A stretch of DNA of 64,000 nucleotides from NCBI GenBank assembly GCA_012656075.1, contig JAAKBF010000354.1, positions 186,001-250,000 of the forward strand, written 5' to 3'. The notes under the pieces are model-generated. The model saw only the letters and a list, made by a program, of their open reading frames with translations, did not search any database and had not been told where the DNA came from. The stretch is from Phytophthora hibernalis (lineage: Eukaryota > Oomycota > Peronosporomycetes > Peronosporales > Peronosporaceae). The position numbers and the translations under genes are program-made. Shown here piece by piece: positions 24,217-34,760 of this stretch (within the stretch, counting starts at the first letter, position 1; every line of letters begins with the position of its first letter).

Positions 24217-24423
24217 GCAATATGTGCTGACGGATCGATTCAGTCTTTACGATCCTCGTCCAGGAGAAGACGAAGTGCCAGCAGCAATGTCAGTCACCGC
24301 ACCAACGACAGCATCGGGAACAGCTTGTCATGTATCAGTAGAAGCAGTATGCGACCAAGAAATGGACTAAATCGATTCAAGAAACGAGATCTAAAGACCC
24401 ATAACCTGCATAGGTCGGTGAAA
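24217..24423 (+). pseudogene. Degenerate mirror copy of the serine-rich protein C-terminus
   Basis: This short plus-strand stretch aligns, with gaps and many substitutions, to the 3' coding part of the serine-rich gene that lies immediately beside it on the opposite strand (and to 37925-38165). Shared landmarks are the arginine/serine blocks, SRSSMR against SRNSMR, the segment reading TCGATTCAAGAAACGA, and the final GGTCGGTG. It is too eroded to encode the protein and sits tail-to-tail with the intact-length neighbour, so it is an older inverted duplicate of that gene end. Confidence 0.65.
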
Positions 24424-25724
24424 TCAAATGAAGGCAAAGTTGGAGAGATCTAGCTCCCATTGCACGAGTTTGGGGCTCCGTGGAACTTGTGCCAAGTCTT
24501 CGGACTCAGGTGATACTTCAGTTGGAAGAATCTTGTCACCGACCGATGTGAGTTCCCGGTCCGTTGGTTTCGTTTCTTGAATCGATGAGTCCATTGCCGC
24601 GTGAATTTCTTGGTTCTGACCTTCATAGTCCTTGCGCATACTGTTTCTACTGAGAGACGGCATGCTGCTACCGCTTCTTTTGCTGTTGTGACTTCTGATG
24701 CTGCTGTAGGTGGAGTCGCTGACACTGCTGATAGCACTTCGTCTGCTACTGGACGATGACCGTGAAGACCGAATCGATCGACCAGCTAGTGAAGAATGTG
24801 AAGAGAACGATGAAGCACCCCATGAGGACTCGGACGCAGAAAATGATCGAGTAGAATGACTTCTTCTGCTTCTACGACAACTATTGGCAAGGTCCGCAAG
24901 TGTAGGGCCGACAGCAACTGGTTCAATTCGCGCTTTTGACGTCGGCTCGAATCTGTTATAAGTACTCTGTGGAGGGGAATGCGGCGGTGAATTGAACTCT
25001 GCAACTGAAGTGTCGAATGCTGAATAAGATGGGTGGTTCTCGGTTTCTGTCGCTTGATCTCTCACACACGCCGTTGTATGTTGCTGTTGGTTCACAGTGA
25101 AATTGCGTCTCTCGACACGTTCTTCCTCCTTTGATCCAAAACCAATGGCAGTAGTTTTAGTTTGAAGCGAGTAAAAGTGTCTCTCCTTCTTCTCCAGCAT
25201 CTCTTGAAACATCGCCAACACCGGTTCTTCCCTTTGATTAGACTCTTTAGACTTCTTCTTCTGTCGATGACGAAAGTGAGGTTGCTGGTGACGCTCCCGA
25301 GAGCGATCTACTGAATCTTCACCAGCGTCGGACCGGGGATGTCGTACTGGAGGCTCTACAACAACTAATTTAGTGGGACGATGATACTCGATTGCAGCAT
25401 TCACCGCCACCGATAGCTCGTCAAGCGTCATCCCGCCTCCACTTCGTTTGCCATATCGGTCAAACAACGAAGTTTCGGACTCCCACTCGAATCCGAGTCG
25501 AAATCATCATCATTCTCTTCGCTTTCGTCCTCGGAATCATGATACAACGTCTCCAGGTCTTCAAGGACGCGCCTAGCTACCTCCCGCTCGTCGTCAGCCG
25601 AAAGAGGACCAACAAACGTTTGGTCACGTCCACCAATCATAAGATCTTGGCGGAGATCCCACGAGCCACCGTTGCTTGAGCATGAAGACCCTGGCGATGA
25701 AGCCCACCGCGTAGTGGAGACCAT
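24424..25724 (-). CDS. Serine-rich protein, copy A (one frameshift), unknown function
   Basis: About 430 residues, no recognised family. The N-terminus (MVSTTRWASSPGSS) is followed by an acidic cluster (DSEDESEENDDDFDSDS), a conserved-looking patch (FDRYGKRSGGGMTLDELSVA), a charged helix (MFQEMLEKKERHF) and a long Ser/Arg-rich tail; probably disordered. It is virtually identical to copy B (36973-38271). Copy A lacks one base near 25489 (coding-strand GG to G), which shifts it between DFDSDS and WESETSLFDRYG. Copy B shows the intact version. Its end differs slightly (NFAFI against NFAF). It diverges from the esterase gene at 25895, sharing a 170-bp promoter. Confidence 0.72.
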
Positions 25725-25894
25725 GCTACTGCAGACTAGAACAAGAGTGACCTTTTGCCTTTTGCTGACGTACTTGAAGTTATCTTGTAACGGACAAACG
25801 ATCTGATTGGGCAATTTAAAACTCCTTCGCTGCAGTGATTGGTGATAACTCAACACAAGTCTCAGATGGCATCACAATCAATTTCACCGCCGTC

Positions 25895-26731
25895 ATGAGC
25901 TCCTCTGGAGCTTCTAGCAATGCAGCTTCGCCATCGACCCCGCGACCTGTAATTTACCTCACGGGTGACTCGCTGACCCAACGCGGGACGGACCCGAACA
26001 ATGCTGGTTGGGTGGCATTGATGCAGCACCGCTACAACCGCTCGGCCGACATCGTTTCTCGAGGACTGTCGGGCTACAACACCAAGTGCGTCTTGCTGCT
26101 TCCCGGACTCGATGCCATTTAGCCTACACAGTAACTAACCGATACTGTGGTTCTGATAACCTTTTGCGTATGCAGGTGGTTCATTGAGTCAGCGCTGCCA
26201 GTGATCGAGCGCGAACTCGCCACTGAAGGACGTTCGCCGGCGCTGATCACGTTGTGGTTGGGAGCGAACGACGCTGCTCTTCCCGACAGCTATGCCGCTC
26301 GCCAGCACGTTCCTCTCGCGACGTACAAGGAAAATTTGGTCCAGATCGTCCACAGATACCAGACTATTGCGCCTCAAGCTCAGATCCTGCTGATCACACC
26401 GCCTCACGTCGACGACGCCGTCCGGAAATCGCGCTCGTCCGATGGGTGTGCTGAACGCACGAACGCTACGGCAGGAGAATACGCGCAAGCGTGTGTGGAG
26501 ATTGCCGGTCAACTGAACGTGAACGTGCTGGACTTGCACTCGTTTTTCAACGCCATGCCGGAGAGCGAACGAGCTCTGTGCTTGGACGACGGACTGCACT
26601 TCACCGCGAAGGGCAACCACTTGGTGGACGAGAAACTAGAATCAAAGATTCGTGCCGCGTTCCCTGAACTAGTCGATCATCTCGAGGCATGGCAGCTCCC
26701 CGACTTTCACGTTTGGATGGATGCGTCATGA
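25895..26731 (+). CDS. SGNH/GDSL esterase 1 (IAH1-like)
   Basis: Hydrolase of the SGNH superfamily, closest in style to isoamyl-acetate-hydrolysing esterases. Block I is GDSLTQRGTDPNNAGW (nucleophile Ser), block II SRGLSGYNT, block III LWLGANDAALP and block V DDGLHFTAKGNH with the Asp-x-x-His pair. One intron, 26086-26175 (GT-AG), sits right after GYNT. No signal peptide or membrane anchor (N-terminus MSSSGASSNAASPSTPRP), unlike esterases 2-4. About 250 residues. First of five forward tandem genes; an inverted twin lies at 35981-36802. Confidence 0.9.
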
Positions 26732-26899
26732 CGTGGTTTTGATCCATGTGTCGCCCAGCGAACGAGTGAATGCTTCCGTCCTACCGGTAAGATGTTAAAA
26801 CAATCATACAGCGGCATATTGCTGCTGCGGTGCTTCGAGGCTTGTGACCAGCTCTTTTCACCGGTTCCCTACCGGTTTCAATTTTCATTCCTCCGTCCG

Positions 26900-27787
26900 A
26901 TGGTATCCAAGCGTGTTACGCTGCGCCGTCTCGTGCCAGTTGCTGTGACCGTGGCTGCCGTCTGCTTGGCGTCGTACCTTGGGGCGTGGGAGCAGGCTCT
27001 CCGTGTGATCCGTGGTGGCCCCGCTCAGCCTCGGCCGGTGTTACTGCTCATAGGCGACTCCTCACCGAGAAGGGCGTCAATCCGGAAAAGTCTGGATGGG
27101 TGACACTGCTGCAGAATCGCTATCAGCGATCGGCGGACGTCTTACCTCGTGGACTTTCAGGTTATAACACCAGGCGGGTCTCCATTGCTTTAACGATTGT
27201 TCATTGCGAAGGTATCCGATAACTTAATGAGCTTCATTGGCAGGTGGTTTATCGAGTACGCGCTACCGGTCATCAAGCGCGAGCTCTCTGGTGACCGCAT
27301 TTCGTCCCTCATCACACTGTGGCTGGGAGCAAACGACGCTGCTCTTGCAGACGGACCCTCAGCGCGGCAACACGTTCCAGTGGATATTTACGCCACCAAC
27401 CTGGAAGCGATTATCACCAGTTTAAAAACGAGTGCTCCGGATGCCGGCATCATCGTAATCACACCTCCCCACGTGGACGACGCAGCTCGACGACAGCGGT
27501 CCAAGACTGGACGTCTCGACCGATCGACCGCCATGGCGGGCGTGTACGCGCGGGTATGTGTCGAGACGGCGAAAAAGCTCAACCTACCAGTGTTGGATTT
27601 GTACAGTCTCTTTAGTTCAATGAGACCGCGCGAGCGTTCAAGATGTCTCGAGGACGGACTGCACTTGTCGGCCTGGGGCAACCAACTAATGGAGGGTCTA
27701 CTACGCGCGAAGGTTGAAGACTCGTTTCCAGAATTGGCGTCTCGCCTGCAGGTCTGGGAGATCCCCAACTGGGATCGGCTGCCATGA
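26900..27787 (+). CDS. SGNH/GDSL esterase 2, membrane-anchored, one frameshift
   Basis: Same family as its neighbour. An N-terminal hydrophobic segment (LVPVAVTVAAVCLASYLGAW) follows a basic MVSKRVTLRR, a signal anchor that should place the enzyme in the secretory path facing outside. One C is missing in block I near 27060; restoring it gives GDSLTEKGVNPEKSGW. The intron after GYNT (27174-27243) begins with GC, not GT, if it is to join in the conserved phase. Blocks III (LWLGANDAALA) and V (LEDGLHLSAWGN) are intact. TCATTCC at about 26885 resembles an initiator. Confidence 0.84.
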
Positions 27788-28226
27788 TTCATGTACAGCT
27801 AAATGGTTACAGGTATTTTAATCCGATCGTTTACGCTCCTTGAACCGAAATCAAAGCCGCAGAATCCGATACAAATCCAGTTTAACTTCGAGGAGCTCTT
27901 GGCACGGAAAGCAGTGCGCGAATGGTTGGTTTGCACTCATCTTTGCACCTTGAGATAGGCCGGAGATGAAGGAATTGAATCTCTCTGCAAAATGGCCACA
28001 GCGTGTCTACTAGAAAAAGGCAACAACACTTCCCGGTGCATCGAAAGTGTCACACCCAGCTGATCCCAACGTCGTTAAACGGACTGCAAATCCGACCATC
28101 ACCCCGAATACCACTCCTGCACCCTCATTAAGACTCCGGATGATTACCTTGTCCAGTATCCGGCTCCCTTGGCATCCTTCCACGGTCCGATGTAGCGAAC
28201 CAACCTCTCAGTGCCGAAATCTCGCC
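27788..28226. other. Spacer between esterases 2 and 3
   Basis: About 440 bp with no gene I can support. It probably contains the 3' region of esterase 2 and the promoter of esterase 3. Confidence 0.4.
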
Positions 28227-29160
28227 ATGATCCACACGCCCATCAAGCCCAAGCCTTCCGTCTCCTTCTCCCTGTCCCTCAAGACGAAGCGCGTCCTGCT
28301 GGCCTGCTTCGCTCTGGCTGCATACGTCGCCTGGTCTTTAGGTGTATGGGAGGAGCTCCTCATCGAGAGCGGGTTACGTCCACGACTGCGTCCTGTGCTG
28401 CTGTTGGCCGGTGATTCGCTCACGGAGAAGGGTACGAACCCCAAGGCCAATGGATGGGTTACCCTCCTGCAGAACGAGTACACGCGTTCGGCTACCATCG
28501 TACCCGCGGCCTCTCGGGTTACAACACGCGCTGGTATCTCAAGTACGCCATGCCTGTGCTACGTGGGGAGATCCTCAGTGGATCGTACACTCCTGCCCTC
28601 ATCACAGTGTGGCTCGGAGCCAATGACGCCGTTCTACCTGAAGGAAGTAACCCAGAGCAACATGTTCCTCTTGAACTGTACCAGCAGAACCTGGTCGAGA
28701 TCGTACGGGAGTTCCAGTATCTGGCCCCAGATGCCAGCATTGTGTTAATTACACCTCCCCACGTGGATGACAATGCAAGATACCGGCGTGCTAAACAACA
28801 TGAAGGAGAGATGATGGGGCTGGTCGACCGTACAAACGAAATGGCGGGCAAGTACGCGGCAGCGTGTGTGCAAACGGCGCACAAACTGGGACTCCCCGTG
28901 GTGGACCTGTACACGTACTTTAACGACATGCCGCGCTGGAGACGCAACAATCTGCTGGAGGACGGACTGCACCTGAACACGAGAGGCAACAAGCTCATGC
29001 ACGACCAGCTCCTGGACAAGATTAAGGACGAGTTCCCCACGTGGTGCGCAAATTCGAGCGCTGGCAGCTCCCGAACTTTAACCGGTTGGTCGAGAGCGAC
29101 CCGTGGGTGCCCGACGATATTGACACCAGCAACAATACACGCAGTCTCCGAGACCATTGA
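28227..29160 (+). CDS. SGNH/GDSL esterase 3, membrane-anchored, intronless, two frameshifts
   Basis: N-terminus MIHTPIKPKPSVSFSLSLKT, then a hydrophobic anchor (VLLACFALAAYVAWSLGVW) and block I GDSLTEKGTNPKANGW. Where relatives carry an intron after GYNT this copy reads straight through (GYNTRWYLKY), so the intron has been lost. One C is missing near 28504 (before RGLSGYNT) and one base near 29042 (between DEFPT and VRKFERWQ). Both are single-base losses and probably consensus errors. Blocks III (VWLGANDAVLP) and V (EDGLHLNTRGN) are present; the corrected end is NNTRSLRDH at 29160. Confidence 0.83.
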
Positions 29161-29344
29161 GTGTACAGCTAACTTATACTACCATAGAACGCAATAGCCA
29201 CAGATTTTCTCGTGTCATGAAGATGTTGGCCACCTGCAAGTGTTCGCGGCCCGATGAATATCCGGAAGCTCTCGGGTGATGGTGAATCAGTGCCGTTCGC
29301 CACGATGTTCACTGCTGAAAACCCCTCTGTCCGAGTCTTTTGGC

Positions 29345-30359
29345 ATGATCGTTTCTCCAGAGATGCCAAAGGCTTCGTCGCCAGCCCCGGCGCTAATGTC
29401 ACTCGCCCGTAGTGCGGCCTTCAAGACCAAGCGCGGCCTGCTGATGCTTTTGCGGTGGCGGCATACACCGCGTGGTCATTCGGGGCTTGGGAGGCGATTC
29501 TGATGAGAACCAGCACACGTCCTCGACTTCGACCAGTGTTCTTGCTCGTCGGGGACTCCCTAACCGAGAAAGGCACGATCACCAAGACGAATGGCTGGGT
29601 CACCTTACTACAGAACGAGTTCAGGCGATCGGTTAACGTCGTGCCTCGCGGACTTTCAGGCTACAACACCAGGTTTGAAATTGTTGCTGCTATACTGGAG
29701 CTTTGGGATCTACTGACCATGGCGTGTTGTCTGTTTAGATGGTACCTGAAGTACTCCGTGCCGATGATCCAGAGTGAAATCGCCAGCGGCATCTACGTGC
29801 CAGCTTTCATCACAATTTGGCTGGGGGCCAACGACGCTGCATTACCAAACGGAAGCAGTCCGGCACAGCATGTCCCCATCGACGCGTACAAGGAAAACCT
29901 CGTCAAGCTTGTGAATGCTTTTCAAGGGATGGCACCCGATGCCAGCATCTTGCTCATTACCCCACCGTACGTTGACGACCACGTTCAAGAGAAAATGCCC
30001 GGAGATACAAGGGCGACAAGAAGGATTTGGTCGCTCACTCTAACGAAATGGCTGGCAACTACGCGAGGGTCTGCGTGGAGACAGCGAATAGCTTAGGACT
30101 CCCCGTGCTCGACTTGCACACTTACTTCAACAACATGACCAAGTGGGAACGCAAGAATATCCTCGAGGACGGCCTGCATCTCAACAAGAGAGGCAACAAC
30201 TTCATGTACCAGCAGCTCCTCCAAAAGATTGATGCCGATTTCCCAAATATCTCACACAAGCTCGAGCGGTGGCAGATTCCAAGTTACGAAAAGTGGGTCG
30301 AGTTGGACCCCTGGACGCCGGACAATGCGAACAGCACCAAGTCGGAACTCAGAAGGTGA
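29345..30359 (+). CDS. SGNH/GDSL esterase 4, membrane-anchored, two frameshifts
   Basis: Closest to esterase 3. The ATG at 29345 gives MIVSPEMPKASSPAPALMS, then after restoring one T near 29447 the anchor LLMLFAVAAYTAWSFGAW. Block I is GDSLTEKGTITKTNGW. An intron (29673-29738, GTTTGA...TAG) lies after GYNT in the family position. Block III (IWLGANDAALP) and block V (LEDGLHLNKRGN) are intact. A second one-base loss near 30000 separates VQEKMP from RYKGDKKDLVAHSNEM. About 310 residues when corrected. Confidence 0.83.
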
Positions 30360-30610
30360 AAACAGGCGCAGCGAACTTGTACTTAAATTACGGTGAACAA
30401 AAAGTCCTCTTGTGCTGTTTGAAGATTCATACTCAAGGATCAAATTCCGATCCTGAGCTCCCGACATCTCCCGGACATCTCTCCCCAATGTGGATCGAGG
30501 TCGACTCGACAGCGTAACTCGGAATTTCATGAACAACCCGCCAACTTGCTGACGACTAAATCTGGGTGCCCTGCTTATTCCCGCTTGTCGACAAATCCTC
30601 CTCAGTCGCA

Positions 30611-31402
30611 ATGCTGCTGCGCCCCGGTCTCCTCTCGCCAGTGTTGGGCCGTCACTTATCCTCCATTTCGCCACGAATGTCCCCACGACCGAAGTTGCTC
30701 CTCCTTGGGGACTCGTTAACCGAAGAAGGCACTGACCCAAGTCTCGGAGGCTGGTTGTGCCAATTGCAGCACCGCTACACTCGATCTGCCGACGTGGTGG
30801 TGCGTGGTCTCTACGGCTACAACACGGAGGTCTTCGTCCAGCATGCTCTCCCAAGTATCAAGAGAGACCTGATCGCGTGGTCGGAACCTCCAGCACTCGT
30901 GACGTTATGGCTTGGTGGCAATGACTCGGCCCTGCTATCGGGATACGAAGCTGCACTGCATGTACCAATTGCACAGTATCGAGCTAATCTTCGCAAAATT
31001 GTCCAAGCCGTTCAAGAAGAAGCTCCAGAAGCTGCCATCTTGATGATCACCCCACCTCAAGTGAACGATTTGGCACGACTGAAGCTGTCGGCAGATGGAA
31101 AATTGGACTTCTCCAATGCCGGAACTGCTGAGTATGCCCATGCTTGCGTTGAGGAAGCGCAGAAGTTGGGATTATCTGTGCTCAATCTTCATGGTGCCAT
31201 GAACAAATTGGCCGAGGAGGAGCGGCTTACCTGTCAATACGATGGCCTCCATTTCGATGCAAAGGGGAACGCTTTCGTCTTCGAAAACGTTCTTGCTGCT
31301 ATCGAGCACCAGTTTCCAGCATTAGCCAAACGTTTCGACACATGGGAACACCCCGACTACATCGAGTTGACGGCCAGCAATCCAGAGTTGGGAAACAAGT
31401 AA
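30611..31402 (+). CDS. SGNH/GDSL esterase 5, intronless, intact
   Basis: 263 residues and the most diverged member. Block I is GDSLTEEGTDPSLGGW, block II VRGLYGYNTE, block III LWLGGNDSALL and block V YDGLHFDAKGNAF. No intron and no frame errors. The N-terminus (MLLRPGLLSPVLGRHLSSIS) is basic, serine-rich and free of acids, so it could be a mitochondrial presequence in place of the anchors of esterases 2-4; an internal start at MSPRPK would remove it. It is likely the older, independently maintained paralogue. Confidence 0.88.
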   Translation: MLLRPGLLSPVLGRHLSSISPRMSPRPKLLLLGDSLTEEGTDPSLGGWLCQLQHRYTRSADVVVRGLYGYNTEVFVQHALPSIKRDLIAWSEPPALVTLWLGGNDSALLSGYEAALHVPIAQYRANLRKIVQAVQEEAPEAAILMITPPQVNDLARLKLSADGKLDFSNAGTAEYAHACVEEAQKLGLSVLNLHGAMNKLAEEERLTCQYDGLHFDAKGNAFVFENVLAAIEHQFPALAKRFDTWEHPDYIELTASNPELGNK

Positions 31403-31450
31403 TGCTCGTTGATCGGGCGGACAAAAAGCTCTCACATTACTCGCTTTAAA

Positions 31451-33607
31451 TTATTCAGTCTTGGCTTTCGTCGATGACGAAGGGTCCAGCTCGTTATCTG
31501 CCGCGTCCTTCATGTACTTTAGTAGCAGGTACCAATCCAGGATAAACAGCACCAGCACAATCACCACTGCGGGAGCCGAACGCACGGACAAAAGCGCTAC
31601 ATTCAGCACGGCTGCCACTCCGAGCTTCCATTCCACTGGGAGGTTTTGCAGATCAGGTAGGCTTCCATTGGCCGTAGGTTGAATGTCCATCAGTACTCGT
31701 GTTGTTATAACTTCTGGCACCTCCTCAATGTCGTCGTCTTCGTGCAATTCATCGTCTGAGTCTGATTCAGACTCATCGTCGTCATCGTCGTCAGAGTCAC
31801 CGTCCTCTTTAGCATCAAAATCGTCGTCGTCGTCCGACTCCTCAATGGGGCTCAGCGGCCTGTTTGGATCGAGGGTCGAATTCATGGTCGCCGTGGCACT
31901 TCCGTTGGTGTCCACATCAGCCTCTCCTTTGGAGCTCTCGTCACCGGAATCACTGGAATGTGAGTCCTTTCGCACTGCTGCCGACCGTGCAGCCTTCAGC
32001 ATGGCTTTCTTGCTATTCCGACCGCGGCGCGAAAGCTGCGCCGTCAGAATAGCTGTAGAAATGGCATTCTCCCACTCGTTGTACTCATTTTGGGTCGAAG
32101 CACAGATTTTCCAGCAATGCTTCTTGGTGCGAATGAGAAACATGTAGGGTGTCGGAGCTGCATCCAAGCTCAGACTGCTGGTGATAGCGAGTGAGGCGTG
32201 TTTGTTTTTCAGGTTCAGCTTGGCCAACGACAAACCCCGACGAGCAGCAGCCTCAGAATCGTAGTAACGCAAGTTGCACTTCCGCGAATCTAGCACGAAC
32301 CACTTGCGGTACCAGTTTCTCCCGCGGAACTTCACACTACGCTGAATAATGAGTGACCCAACTTTGCCTGGAGTAATTCCATGGACCGAGGAATGTCTCT
32401 CGCTTGGAGGTGCGGACGATCGTCGAGGTATCATGTGTCGATTTTTTCCAGGTGTAGATCCATCGTCGTTACCCCCGTTCCCGTGCACAAATGGCTTTGA
32501 AAGGAGTGAGATCGACGAGTTTACGAGACGTCGAGGGTGCATCGCGTTGCTCCGGGTATGCTCAATAAATCCCATCCGGCGATTGTCCATGTCCATGCCG
32601 TCGGACGCTCCACTGCCTGTAATCCCAGCCTCATCAGCAGATCCTGCTCCATCTTGAGCTACTGCAGAAGCACCTCCATTCATCTGCGGCGTTCCGTTTT
32701 GAGTCTCCACCTCAGCCCAGTAGATCAGCACCTTCGCTTTACTCCAGGTGTACGTGTTATCCCACGTAAGCGTGCATGTGCCTGGGGCAGTGCAGCGATA
32801 AAAACCCTTGATCGGTTTCACATCTGCACCTTCACGCGAGTACGCGCGGATCATTTCGCCCTCAAACGTGGCACTGAATCCAATGTTGTGCTTCTTGGTC
32901 GTGAACTGCCACGACGCCAAATCTCCCGCAGCACTCAGTGGCAGCGTCACGGAGAACGACTGCCCCTCTCACCGTCACGATGGTGCCGGGCAGTCCCTCC
33001 AGCATCCTCGAGGGCACCACAAGTCCGTCTTCGTCGTCACTGCTGTCGGAAACAGCCGTCGAGGCCTCGAGAAAGTCTCGCAACACGTTGGACGCCTTCA
33101 CCTCCGGGATCAGCATGAGCTGCGCCAGATACGCTGTCAACTCGTGACGCTTCTCCTCAATGTATTGGTTGTCGAATTTCTTCTTGCGCATCGTAGGCAA
33201 ATCCCGCGGCACATTGGACTTGGGGTACGTCTTCAAGAGCTACAATACAAACAGTCACAAGATACCAAAGTGAATAACCACACTATACCTTCACTAAAAC
33301 CCCTCCTACATACTCTTGAATGCAGTGTACGGAATTGTTTGTAGCTCCTCTGCACGACATGACGTAGTTCCGAGTCGTCCTCTTCGCTGTCCGCTTCAAA
33401 GTACGCGGCGATCGTGAAGAGCGCGTAGAAGCTCCCGCCGTCTGGCAGGTAGCGCAGCGGGTCCAGCGCCTTCTTCTTGGGCGAGAGTCTCTTCTGGATC
33501 TTGTGCGCTTCGATGCGGCAACTCACGAGCTGCTTCTTGCATTTGGGTGCGTCATTTGCAGCCTCCGAGACGTGAGGCGGTTCCGGTTTGCTGTCAGCGT
33601 CGTCCAT
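31451..33607 (-). CDS. PX-GOLD-PH protein with C-terminal membrane segment
   Basis: About 690 residues, probably at endosomal or secretory membranes. A PX domain binds phosphoinositides (SYKQFRTLHSRLLKTYPKSN, then YIEEKRHELTAYLAQLMLIP and VLRDFLEAS). A GOLD-like beta domain follows (LASWQFTTKKHNIGFSATFE ... CTLTWDNTYTWSKAKVLIYW), then a PH domain (RNWYRKWFVLDSRKCNLRYY ... KICASTQNEYNEWENAI), an acidic Asp/Glu stretch, and hydrophobic segments (VAAVLNVALLS, VVIVLVLFILDWYLLLKYM). Intron 33240-33313 interrupts the PX domain. Near 32957 one extra G shifts the frame between VTVRG and SVTLPLSAAGDL. Start is the ATG at 33607. Confidence 0.85.
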
Positions 33608-33846
33608 GCTGCGTGGAGGTCTTCCGCGAGTCACCCCCGCACAACGTAGCAACTGTTAAAGCTGGGCTGTACTTTTTGTATGTAGCTATTCATACAATCG
33701 ATGTAGATTGACCTAAGCTGGTGTGTGCCTGGTGTGGTTCGATCTTCTTTCCGCCAAAAGCCGTTGAAGGGCAATGTTGCTTGTCGACGAAAACCACTTG
33801 AGTTTGTAAGCCTCAAGTGCGGAAAGGTTTCCGCATTTGCGAGCTG

Positions 33847-33862
33847 CCTCATTCTTCAATTT
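33847..33862 (+). promoter_or_regulatory. Oomycete initiator plus flanking promoter element
   Basis: CCTCATTCTTCAATTT matches the oomycete core consensus GCTCATTYYNCAWTTT at 15 of 16 positions. It lies 46 bp upstream of the ATG at 33909 and so supports that start for the thioredoxin-acidic-tail gene. Confidence 0.8.
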
Positions 33863-33908
33863 GCCGCCTGCCGCTCAAGTCCAAGAAACTGCCGACCCCA
33901 AGTTGAAG

Positions 33909-34760
33909 ATGCTCGCGATCGCGTCCGCCGAAGAGTTCCACGCCGCCGTGGCCAAGACGGAGCTGCCCGTGGTGGCCTGTTTCTCGGCGCCCTGGTGCGG
34001 AGGCTGCAAGCTGGTGGCGCCCAAGGTGCAAGCGCTGGCCGAGGAGCTGCAGACGCGCGCGCAGTTTGTGCAAGTGAGCGCTGAGCTGCTCGAGACGCTG
34101 TGCGAGGAGGTGGAGGTGGACAGCTTCCCGCACTTCCGCGTGTACAAGGCGAGTGCGGTGCTGGGCAACGTCACGAGCTCCAAGTTCGACAAGGTGGAGG
34201 CCTTCATCCGCGCTCTGGTGGCGGCTGACACGGTGCAGAAGCACGAGGAGACGCCCGAGGAGGACAACGCTGTAGTGGAGGAGGAGGCGATGGACGACGT
34301 TGCTCTGGAAGCGGTGGCGGAGGAGGAAACGACGGAAGAAGCCGCTGAGAAGGAGGTTGCAGGGGTGGTGGAGGCTGAGGCTGAGGCCGCTGACGGCTCG
34401 AAGAAACGTCAGGAGAGGGACGAAACAGAGTCCACTGAGGAACACGTCGCCAAGAAGGCCAAGACGGAGGAGACTGAGGCAGAAGAACCGAAGCAGAAGG
34501 AGGCTGCGGGGGCAACGGCTGAGGAGGTTGTCGTAGAGAAGGCAGATACGGAGGCCGTGCCAACGGAGAAGGCGGAGACTGAGGAGCAAGTGAAGCCGGA
34601 TGCGGAGAAGTCGGAGGTGGCTGAAGTGGCTGATGCGCTGGAGAAGGAGGAAGCTGCTGACGATTCTGCGAAGGAAATGGAGGCTGCGCCAGCGGACAAG
34701 CTCGAGGCTATTAGTACTGCTGAGGCGAACGGTGCCCAGACCGATGCCCATGCCGCTTGA
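33909..34760 (+). CDS. Thioredoxin-domain protein with long Glu/Ala-rich tail
   Basis: 283 residues. Residues 1-105 form a thioredoxin fold with the active site APWCGGCK (Cys-Gly-Gly-Cys instead of the usual CGPC) and the cis-Pro region VDSFPHFRVYK. The remaining 180 residues are a highly acidic, Glu/Ala/Lys-rich disordered tail with a nuclear-signal-like patch KKAKTEE. The thioredoxin part is paralogous to the small thioredoxins at 41984 and 43544, which share CGGCK and VDSFPTFRVYK but have no tail. Single exon, intact. A redox or chaperone role is likely, and nuclear location is inference only. Confidence 0.85.
   Translation: MLAIASAEEFHAAVAKTELPVVACFSAPWCGGCKLVAPKVQALAEELQTRAQFVQVSAELLETLCEEVEVDSFPHFRVYKASAVLGNVTSSKFDKVEAFIRALVAADTVQKHEETPEEDNAVVEEEAMDDVALEAVAEEETTEEAAEKEVAGVVEAEAEAADGSKKRQERDETESTEEHVAKKAKTEETEAEEPKQKEAAGATAEEVVVEKADTEAVPTEKAETEEQVKPDAEKSEVAEVADALEKEEAADDSAKEMEAAPADKLEAISTAEANGAQTDAHAA

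Larger units (their letters stand above)
24424..26820. repeat. Left arm of 2.4-kb inverted duplication
   Basis: The whole segment, serine-rich gene plus divergent esterase 1, recurs in reverse complement at about 35860-38271. Coding portions and the shared promoter look nearly identical (isolated substitutions, for example one Lys/Glu and one Arg/His change). Divergence rises beyond the esterase stop. The arms are separated by about 9 kb. Confidence 0.9.

Noticed and set aside
26086..26175. Esterase 1 as two separate genes
   Set aside because: A clean GT-AG intron joins the two frames in phase after GYNT, as in the paralogues.
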